From: Acanthaster planci
Taxonomy: Eukaryota > Echinodermata > Asteroidea > Valvatida > Acanthasteridae
DNA length: 24,902 nt
Assembly: GCF_001949145.1 (NCBI RefSeq)
Contig: NW_019091576.1
Span: forward strand, 405,181 to 430,082
Direction: 5' to 3'
Shown piece after piece: positions 17,319-24,902 of the stretch. A program made the translations under genes and the position numbers. Every line of letters starts with the position of its first letter. The first letter of the stretch is position 1. The notes under the pieces were generated by a model. It did not search any database. It had not been told where the DNA came from and worked only from the letters and a program-made list of their open reading frames with translations.

Positions 17319-19395
17319 ATCCTGTACGGCCATTTGAGTATACCTTTTCATGTAAAGTAAGCCTTTATAGGCTTTCCTAAAAGCTACACTGGTGGTCTGT
17401 AAATCATAGCCACAGTTTGGCAAGGATTACTGTCAACTCAGCTTACGAAAAAAGTGGAATGATCCACTCTCCTATCCTAACGAATTTGGTGTTGCTATCC
17501 AGAGAAATTTATCCAGTCTTTTGTGTCATGTCTGTGAATTATGACACACAGGATTCTTAGTTTTGTTTCTGCTTTTTCTATTACTGTTTTTAAGAATACA
17601 CGCAGTTATCTTCCTCTATTAAAATTTGTTATTTGGCCAAAATGTTTTAATCAGAATTTGGATAGATGTTGTTGAAACTTACAGTAAAGTTGTTTGAGTC
17701 GTAGATGAATCCAGATGACAGCGGTGAGCGTCTGACATACATGTAATCAATGTTATTGCGTTGTAGGCGGTATGCTTGCATGTGAGAATACAAATTCAGC
17801 TTAAAGAAAGTAGTTTAAGCTATAGAAACGACCATGCCATCGTAAGTAAGAAAAAGAATTTGAATTAGATTTATACGTTTGGTATTAAATAGTGTTTCAG
17901 TTTGTATGTTGTATCTTCTTCATTGATTCAGGGACAAAAGTTCAAATGCTTTATTCATCGAACTTCCACATTGTTCACCTCGACCAGAATTATTTTGCAA
18001 AATGTGTTTTGATACAACTGACAAAAGGCACAAAGTTTCGCGGTTCTACTTTCTTAGACAAAGATTCCGTAAATGTGCTATTCAAGTTTCTAAGAGAATC
18101 AAGATGGAAATTTGTTAATTGAATAATTTAATGACTTGAAGATATAAACTAGTAATTCAACATCCTGTCAGGGGAATGAAATCTACAATAATTCTACAAA
18201 AAATCGAGGAAGGGATTGGAATATTATTTCACAGAATAATTGTTGTTTTGTAGAAAGTGCTGTAGGTAGCTGCTTGTTATTTTGTTGTGAAATTAGACAC
18301 CAAACGATTGCACTGTTTTGTAATATTAATCCAACTAATCCGTGCCTTCGTATTGTGTTGCACAGTTGGCTTCCTTCTGCGATACTCAAATTTACAAATA
18401 GTTCTAACAGGGAAGACAAACAAGATATCATCCGGATGTAACAGCAGAAGGCATGGTCCTCTGCCAAACACTTTCCTCGAGGTGCTCTCTGTTTTGTTTT
18501 GGTTTTTATCTTTCTTTTTTGGTTCATATAGTTGATTATTTTCAGCCTTCTTAGTATCCACCAAAAAACAAAGGCATTTAATGCATAATGTTCAATCAAG
18601 ATATTCTGAAACTCTGTTTATATTTATAAAAACCCAGCAAAGCATTATGCAATATAAGTATTTCTTCCCTGTGTTGACATTTCTAAATGTCGGTTGGCAA
18701 TTGCCAAAAGGAACTTGTTAACAGCGTCCTTCCTGAGGAAATTTTGTGATTGGAAAATCAGGCTCTCGCTCTTAGCATTTCCAAAGACCATCAAAATAAC
18801 CATGAACGTCGCAAAGGGTAAGGGGAACCTAGATGTAAAAAAATGAACTACAAAATAGGACAAAAACGAACGAAATTATAAAAAGGGACAGAGAGTATAA
18901 AAATAAAACGACGTTTTTGAAAAAACCTAAAAACTGACTCCCTCCCTTTATCATGATTTCGCTGATAATCACTTTACGACTTTTAGGAAGTATGTATAAA
19001 TCAGTTCATTTTCCATACGGGTTCACTGTCTCCGCCATCTCTTCTTACTGGTTGAGTCTTAATGTTTTCAAGTATGTAAAAATGTTTAGGGGTCCTCCAC
19101 GGCCCTGTCAAAACGTTTCAATCTATCTACGCCAGCCCCGGATCCGTGCTCAGAAGACAAAAACTACACAAAAGAGTAGAGCACCGCCTGTAACACTAGA
19201 ACATGTACATTCGCTGTTGGGCCTAAGAGCTCAGTTGGGGATCCTGCACACAGATTGTACATACAGTTATCCAAATACGAGAAATATCAATTCCCCTTAC
19301 GATTTCCTTCCGTCACCAATTCTCAACTTTTGCGAGTGCACTCGGTCGATAAGAATGACCCTGGAAATACCATCTTGGATGGGACTTCAGTTTAA

Positions 19396-19501
19396 GGCCG
19401 TATTCAGGGCTAAGGCTAGGTATATTGGCTGCCCGTCTCCACGTGTTTGCAATGAAGGGAAGACCCAGACGGAACTCAAGACAACAGATTCGGATGCAGC
19501 C
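19396..19501 (+). mobile_element. ~106-bp dispersed TIR repeat, copy 2
   Basis: It begins GGCCGTATTCAGG and ends ATTCGGATGCAGCC (inverted: GGCTGCATCCGAAT). It matches copy 1 at 11784-11902 in the same orientation, including GGGAAGACC and GACAACAGATTCGGATG. It lies in the spacer between the two receptor genes. Confidence 0.6.
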
Positions 19502-20622
19502 TTATAAAACCGATGCCTTTGTGTTTCTCAAGATCTCAACGCTCCGGCGCAGACAGGACAAGTCAATGGTCAGGTCACAGTATTCTACCAATATCCGGTG
19601 TCACGACATGGCAAATTTGGGGTCGGGGTAATAGACTTAGCCGACTATCCTTCGTCATTTTTATAATCACTGATGAATCTTTAGCAGCCTTATTTTATTC
19701 AAATTAGAGAATTTAAATAAATTTAATAAATCTGCAAGTTGGTATTGTCAATCCTGATTAGCGCAATTGCTGACTTTAGCATCAGACCCTTGACAGCTGG
19801 TGCAGACTTGAACAAAAGTGCAGCAGGGGGAGGAGGAACAGGTGATGCCCCCGCCCAACCCCCAGGCCCCCCCATGAAAGAGTACAATCTCATTCTTTCC
19901 TCTGTTAATTTTATCTGTTTTTCTGATTTGTTCTCTTAGTAATCTTTTTGTATATAATTTTTATACAAACGTTTACATTTAGTTGTTCTGTTTATTTTAG
20001 TCGGGAAGTGGTTTAAGATGGACTGTACGGTCTCTACCACAACCCTTGACATTGTCAGAAATAAAAATATATATATAATTATTACGAGTTGCTATTGATC
20101 TCAAATGCAATAAAGACAGACCGAAAGAGGGAAGACTTTTTTTCTTTTCTGTTTTTTTTTTGGTCTACGTTTCATTAACTGTCCTCCAATAACGTGTGTA
20201 AAACCCAAAAGCCATTAAAGCTTTCATAAAAATCCACTTTTGTACCCCCAAGAATATTAAATAACCCCTACCCCTGAAACAAGTCTAGCTCCTGCTCCCC
20301 CTAAAAATTTGATTTAAGATCTGTCCTCGGGCGGACACAAGCTCACTGTCAAGACGCAGTGTATTTTTTCCGTGTACAATGTCTCGGTTTCAACTATAAC
20401 AGAAAGATTGTGTACACACTGTGCTGCCAATCAATGGACATTTCCTGAATCAAACATGCTTGCATGTTTTAGGTTTTTCATTCCGTTCATGCCGCAAATA
20501 TGCGATAAAAGCTAAAATCATCAAAGGTACTTATGGAGGCTGTCCAGCATCGACTCAATTCATTCCCTGTCAGGTCAAGTGCTGTTGCAAATTGCCAGGC
20601 AATTCGGACACAACCTAACTGT

Positions 20623-20776
20623 GATAAGAAAGGAAGCTTCCGAAAACCGGGTCACGTGATTGAGCTGTTGCTCATTTCCTGCAAAGTGCAAAGACTACAC
20701 TCCTCGAGGAAAGGTTGATATAAAAGTTTTTTTGAGGAATAGCGACGCAGTTTTAGTCTACCCTACTCATAACGGG
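20623..20776 (+). promoter_or_regulatory. Putative core promoter and 5' leader of gene 2
   Basis: TATAAAAG lies at 20719-20726, 58 bp above the ATG, a workable spacing for a short leader. Upstream are GATAAG (20623-20628), a GGAAGCTTCC palindrome with two ETS-type GGAA cores (20632-20641), TCACGTGA with a CACGTG E-box (20652-20659), another GGAA core on the minus strand (about 20675) and the palindrome TCCTCGAGGA (20701-20710). The motifs are seen directly; their use is inferred. Confidence 0.5.
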
Positions 20777-20840
20777 ATGGAAGCGCCGAATCGACTGCGC
20801 TGCATCTTGCTTTTTTTAATACCGCTATGGTGGATTCAAG
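20777..20840 (+). CDS. Gene 2 exon 1: signal peptide
   Basis: ATG at 20777 opens MEAPNRLRCILLFLIPLWWI then Q and the first base of the next codon; donor GTAAGA, phase 1. Basic residues followed by a hydrophobic core of about 12 residues make a standard secretory signal. A phase-1 intron right after the signal peptide is the usual layout for modular ectodomain genes. Confidence 0.75.
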
Positions 20841-23800
20841 GTAAGATGACATAATTTTCGATTTTTAATATTTAACCATTTCAAATACGACGGGATTGGC
20901 ACTTTAGCCAAAGAATACCACAGCTGTTTCCGAGAGAGAAAATTGGTAGTGATAGGGAAAATGAAGGGAACGTGTATAAGGAGGTAACAGACGTGGGTTT
21001 CCTTCGACTACCGGAGTCTGTGTTCCTTGTTATTCTTTATTAACTGTGTCTGTTACTCAGATTTATAACGATCACACAAAGGTTTAGCTAAACTCTGTAC
21101 TGTTTCCTGAAAAGGTCAGATGTAAAATAAAACGTTGGATGGAAATATACTTTGGCTTTTTTTTTCTTTTTGGTTTGTGAATATGCCCTTATGAGGGTAA
21201 GGTTACATTTGAGGGCTTTTATGCACGCCTGCCGAAAGAAGGGGAAAGGAATAAGATCCCCAAATCGCTTTTTGTCAATATTTAAATAGAATGCTCCTTT
21301 GGGGGTCTCATTGCCCTTTTCAGCTCCCCCCCTGTATCGGCCCTTGGGTGCATTCGGCGGCATCAATGCGCACACACTAGTCAGTGAAATGCATTTTTAA
21401 AAAATCCCATTGAAAACTAAAACGCGGAGTTCAGAGCCTTTATTGGACACATTGCTATTTGTGGATGAATACCAGCTTTTTCGGATAAGGAATAATGCTG
21501 GTGTACCTAACGTATTTCATGACGAAGAGAAACCATGGAGCGACATTCAATCATTTGTCACTGTAGACAGCTTTGCTCCCCTGTATTCGATTTATCAACA
21601 AAGATGAATACATGATGGGCCTAAACACAGATCGAGCCTATTGCAAAACTGTCACTATATATACAGTTGGGATTTCCCAGGCCCTAGTTCCATTTCCTGG
21701 TGTGTGTGAAATGTTCGCGCAAAACCGGACATCAGTTGCTTCCTACACTGAATGAAGTAAACACAAAACATCAGCTTCATTCAACATTTACCTGCATTGC
21801 TCTTGTTGTACTTCAGAATCGGTGGAGCGAAAGTAAACGGTGGTTCAAAGATAAAAAGCCACGTCAGTGTCTTCAACTCAGAACGTGAAAATCAAACTAT
21901 ATGAGACCCATCTCTCGGGTACTTAAACTTGCAAGAGTCCAGACTGTTTTTCTGTGTATAGAATCTGGCCTCCCGTGAGGTTTTCACTTCTCTTTGCAAT
22001 CAGTCTGCTGCCATAATGTCAACGGGTCCGTATTTTATACAGAATTGAAATTCCTGAGCACACCTACAGACAAAATGAAAGTGGTGCAACAGTGTTTTAC
22101 ACAATAATAGAAGAGTTTATTTGCTTTTGTTTTTACAATTTTCCCTCTCCCATGCATCTCACCCCCCATGCGCCGTTTTGCCGCGCCCATGCCCAGGGAA
22201 CAGACCTGATTAATGATAGACAGCCTATCAGGATTACCATTCCAATTAAACACAACGTATACCCAGCAAGAAATGAGACCGAGGGGTACCCCCCAACATG
22301 TCCAATCACTATACACATTCCAGACTATTGTTACTTAACACACACCCCCAAGATGTCTGAAAGGAATTCCCCAGATTCCTGCGAGACAATGACCAACACA
22401 AAGCAGGGGGGGTTCTCTCCGTCTCATACCTTGCTGCATATGACACAACGTTGTTCCATTCCTAACAACCTGCAGTACGTGTCTAACACAAAAAGCCCTG
22501 TCCCAATACATACTGATATGACAAGGAGGCCAGATCCCTTCGTTAGACGCAGAGCTGATGAAGAGGGGGAGACGCGGATTTCAAACGAAAACAGAATGAC
22601 CGTTTATTGTGTCTAAAGTAGAGCGCTACACTAGAGCGTGCGGCTAGTGTACTATCCATGTACATTGATGCATATTCTGCCAGTTTGTTTCCAGCAATTG
22701 TAACACTCACGTTCTCTCTAGACTCTCTGTACACGGCTCTGGTCATAGGTGTAAATCCCGAGAGGATGGGAGGTATGTATTCCCCGACACATTTCGAGGG
22801 GGGGGGACACTGGCTATTGAATCATCCTCCACTTTTTGTGGTGAGCAAAAAAGAAAAGTGGATTGTGAAGAATTTGTCAGACTACCAAACGGCCTAGATG
22901 CAATCAATATCACTCAAAAGGGGGAACCAATTTCAAAAATCCACAAATATGCCATTTTGAATACATATTACAGGTATACATTAATTTCATGAGCATCGAC
23001 CTCTATATAGAGTCCTATTGCGCCCTCCCTTCAAATTGTCATCCCATCCCCACCTTTCTCCTTCCCCCATTCTCCATCCCCCCACTTTCCGGCACAAATT
23101 TACACCACTGGCACCGGTTCAATGCAGAGTCATCGGGGACCTACATTTCGCCTGGTAGTCACACCAGAATATCCTCCCCGGGCTTTCCGGGATACTGGGA
23201 CTACGCCAGCGCAAGCTGGACTGTCTCCACGACCAGCAACTGGCGGATACGAATCAGCTTCTCCGAGTTTCAAACCGAGTCGAGCTACGATCCCCTCCGG
23301 ATAGTTGACTCTGCCAGCGGCCAAGACTGGAGCTTCAGTGGGTCCTCGCTTCCGGGCGACGTGATATCCACTGGCAGCTCCATGCATCTGACGTTTACGT
23401 CTGATGGTAGCGTGACAGCTAGGGGCTTCATCTTGTATGCTTACAGCATTCCAATGCCTAGTAAGTAAATGTGATGTTGCTAGTCAACCAGCGCCCACGT
23501 AGCGTGCCGAGAAGGGCAAATCCTGTCGTTGCTTTTGTCAAGCACTCATTGGGCATGTTTATTGGAACAATAAGCGTTTAGAGTTCTTCCTTGCGTCTTG
23601 CGCGTCACCTGGCAGTTACGCTCTGCAAATCCATATGCTTATTACAGCAGCAAGTAACTCATGATGCTTTGCGTGTCAATAGCTATCATTTATAACCCTT
23701 GCCGAAAATTTGTGAAGCATGTTTGCCCGTACTAGCAACCTCTTTGTGCGCTGGGTGAAGAGCAAAAATGTTATTATTTTTCACAGGATTATCTCCAAAA

Positions 23801-24344
23801 GGTCGCACGAACAATGTTACAGTTAAAACTTTCAATGAACTAAAAATAAACATTTTACCAGATACTTGTTCCAAAATACAAATGGTCAAAGTGGTTGTTC
23901 GTTTGGTGGTTGAATAGATGGTGTGGTTTGTGTTCTTGGCTTGTTGTTGTGGTTATTGTCTTCTTTTTTCCATCATTCTGATTTCCTTTGTTCTCTATAA
24001 ATATTATTGTTCAGCTGCACCGACGACCTCGTCTCTCTCCCTTCGCGATGCAAGTGGAACTCGACTACACGGCACTGAGAGTTTGCTCGAGGGGGTGCCG
24101 TTCACCTTCACATGTGACGTCCAGGACACCAGCCCCGCTGTAACCATCCGCTGGTACCTCGACGGCGCCCTGCAGGACACTGCGGCTGCGCCCAGCGGAG
24201 GAGAGTACAGCCTGGTGGACACCAGCGACAGCTGGACTCTCACTCCTGGTCGTGACGACCACGACCGAGAGGTGAAGTGCGAAGCGAGCAATACAGAGTC
24301 TCAGCAGCCTTACCCATTTGTGAGGGTCACGCTCAATGTCATTG
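20777..24344 (+). CDS. Paralogous receptor gene, signal peptide-CUB-Ig (3' partial)
   Basis: Visible exons are 20777-20840, 23128-23460 and 24015-24344, all joined in phase 1; the remainder lies beyond the window. The product begins with a signal peptide, followed by a CUB-like domain without cysteines and an Ig-like domain. The Ig exon aligns throughout with the 6016-6342 exon of gene 1 (PSGG, D-T-x-x-SWTL, VKC-x-AS, V-T-L-x-V). With the same strand and 4.1 kb between genes, this suggests a tandem duplicate; a downstream transmembrane kinase is expected but not seen. No MAM exon appears between CUB and Ig, so the N-terminal layout differs from gene 1, at least in the parts visible. A small exon in the 2.3-kb first intron cannot be ruled out. 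Confidence 0.75.
20841..23127 (+). other. Gene 2 first intron
   Basis: 2.29 kb. Contains TIR element copy B (22264-22436) and a small inverted repeat, TACACTAG...CTAGTGTA (about 22627-22651). Open frames at 21088-21375 (minus) and 22092-22616 (plus) lack support. Confidence 0.65.
22264..22436 (+). mobile_element. 173-bp TIR element, copy B
   Basis: The ends are CAGCAAGAAATGAGACCGAG and, inverted, CAGCAAGGTATGAGACGGAG. The interior matches copy A at 8193-8358 in opposite orientation. Homology continues for a few bases past the left end (TATACC in both copies), so the true unit may be slightly longer than the TIRs suggest. It lies in the first intron of gene 2 and gives rise to a spurious open frame. 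Confidence 0.75.
23128..23460 (+). CDS. Gene 2 exon: cysteine-free CUB-like domain
   Basis: Phase 1-1; AG at 23126-23127, donor GTAAGT. CUB features in order: RISSPGFPGYWDYASASW (CUB consensus I-x-S-P-x-Y-P-x-x-Y with the W of C-x-W), IRISFSEFQTE, YDPLRIVDSASG (D-x-L-x-I-x-D-G strand), and LTFTSDGSVTARGFILYAYS (x-F-x-S-D-x-x-x-x-x-GF-x-x-x-Y). The four disulphide cysteines common in CUB domains are all absent. CUB domains bind proteins or Ca2+; the ligand here is unknown. The acceptor has a weak pyrimidine tract. Confidence 0.8.
23461..24014 (+). other. Gene 2 intron between CUB and Ig
   Basis: 554 bp; no exon found, so no MAM domain is encoded between CUB and Ig in this gene. Confidence 0.7.
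24015..24344 (+). CDS. Gene 2 exon: Ig-like domain, paralogous to gene 1 Ig 2
   Basis: Phase 1-1; acceptor ATTGTTCAG, donor GTATGT. The B-strand Cys is in FTFTCDV, the Trp in IRWYLDG and the F-strand Cys in VKCEAS. It shares with gene 1 Ig 2 the leading SLxD, the PSGG turn, VDTSDSWTLTP and the final VRVTLNV strand. It is more GC-rich than its flanks, as expected for a coding exon. Confidence 0.9.
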
Positions 24345-24902
24345 GTATGTCACCTGAACCAAGAGACCTTCCCATCAATAGATCACATAAGGTTTACGCA
24401 TACGCAAAATAGTCTTACCGGCCAAAGTGTGACCGAACGACTGACCGAATCATTTTTTACCACAAGAGCCTAATGAGAGAGAAACTTTTTGATTCCTCAT
24501 TTCGTGCATCACAAAACCTTCATAAACCAAAGAATTGTAGCTATGACGACATGACAGCGTTTGCTGGAAAGAAAAGAGAAAAAAAACCTCTGAGAATCTT
24601 TGAGGAAATGACCACAAAGTTAACCTCTCGTGCATTTACAACGTGTCTCTCATGCTTTTTGAAAGCATGGCCATTCATTCGGATGCGTGCATTATTTGAA
24701 ATGAATGAGCGAAAAGTCCCTTCGCCCCCCACCATTAAGGCAACGGTAAGGGTGTAATTTTTGGCAAGCACTGATTGGACAGAGTTCATTCGAATAATAA
24801 CAAAAATAACCTGTAGAAGGAACACTTTAGTCAACGGTCAAATAAATTCAAGAGGCAGTTGGCACGGTTGGGAATTAGACAGTATCATTCTTTTCGTTTT
24901 AT
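24345..24902 (+). other. Gene 2 intron after the Ig exon, runs off the window
   Basis: 558 bp after a GTATGT donor; no further exon recognised before the window ends. Confidence 0.65.

Larger units (their letters stand above)
16698..20622. other. Spacer between gene 1 and gene 2
   Basis: 3.9 kb holding gene 1 poly(A) signals, the possible alternative 3' exon (17238-17318) and dispersed repeat copy 2 (19396-19501). Minus-strand frames near 18183-18599 and plus frames near 18953-19507 and 20421-20618 have no domain, splice or homology support. No RNA gene seen. Confidence 0.6.

Noticed and set aside
18183-18599. 138-codon minus-strand open frame in the spacer
   Set aside because: AT-rich, no recognisable domain, no conserved splice context; open frames of this size arise by chance in such DNA.
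18953-19507. 184-codon plus-strand open frame
   Set aside because: Ends within dispersed repeat copy 2 and shows no domain pattern.
20421-20618. Cysteine-rich short open frame upstream of gene 2
   Set aside because: The Cys cluster is suggestive, but there is no signal peptide in frame, no splice support and no recognisable family.
22092-22616. 174-codon plus-strand open frame
   Set aside because: It spans the TIR element copy B and low-complexity sequence; the frame is accidental.
22627-22651. Hairpin TACACTAG...CTAGTGTA as a possible RNA gene or terminator
   Set aside because: Only 8-bp arms, isolated in an intron, with no supporting conserved structure.
1-24902. tRNA, rRNA, CRISPR arrays, bacterial operons or an integrated virus
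   Set aside because: No tRNA box pairs, rRNA cores, spaced direct repeats or viral genes were recognised; the intron-exon structure is clearly animal.

Overview
The window is animal nuclear DNA. Coding sequence occurs as short exons separated by GT-AG introns, and almost all of it lies on the + strand. I see no operons, ribosome binding sites, rRNA, tRNA or CRISPR. The mix of MAM, immunoglobulin-like (Ig), fibronectin type III (FN3) and CUB domains with a receptor tyrosine kinase, plus Penelope-type and hAT-type repeat debris in the introns, suggests an invertebrate. An invertebrate deuterostome (echinoderm, hemichordate or amphioxus) is my best guess, but the species cannot be fixed from sequence alone.

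Gene 1 (180-16697, + strand, 5' end outside the window) is a receptor tyrosine kinase. I joined 18 exons whose reading phases agree at every junction, giving about 1047 visible residues and a stop codon at 16695-16697. In order they encode the C-terminal two thirds of a MAM domain (two exons), four Ig-like domains (one exon each), one FN3 domain (one exon), a transmembrane exon, a 25-nt micro-exon, a juxtamembrane exon and an eight-exon kinase domain and tail. Every extracellular exon is flanked by phase-1 introns.

The kinase keeps the ATP-binding Lys, the helix-C Glu, the catalytic Asp and Asn, and DFG. However, its glycine loop reads RQGAFR, its catalytic loop reads HKDLESCN, and its activation loop has the usual receptor-kinase length but KH where FGF receptors have their tandem tyrosines. 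Outside the activation loop, four tyrosines sit in good SH2-docking contexts: YEIM, YDNI, YDNL and YEKI. The protein could therefore be a docking receptor with weak or unconventionally controlled kinase activity.

The interval 16698-20631 is mostly intergenic. It holds poly(A) signals and, at about 17238-17318, a possible alternative 3' exon ending a second SDYE-type tail.

Gene 2 (20777 to beyond 24902, + strand, 3' end outside the window) starts with a signal-peptide exon about 58 bp below a TATAAAAG box. A CUB-domain exon with no cysteine and an Ig exon follow. The Ig exon is plainly paralogous to the second Ig exon of gene 1 (6016-6342), so the two genes are probably a head-to-tail tandem family whose N-terminal domains differ.

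The introns carry an unusual number of small inverted-repeat elements: a hAT-like MITE with a perfect 8-bp target duplication (6595-6941), a 370-bp element with repeated ACAGTTGGGCC motifs inside the kinase gene (14163-14534), an AT-rich foldback (3374-3668), two related 165-173-bp elements in opposite orientation (8193-8358 and 22264-22436), two copies of a ~110-bp element (11784-11902 and 19396-19501), and a Penelope-like reverse transcriptase fragment (about 1499-1667, minus strand).
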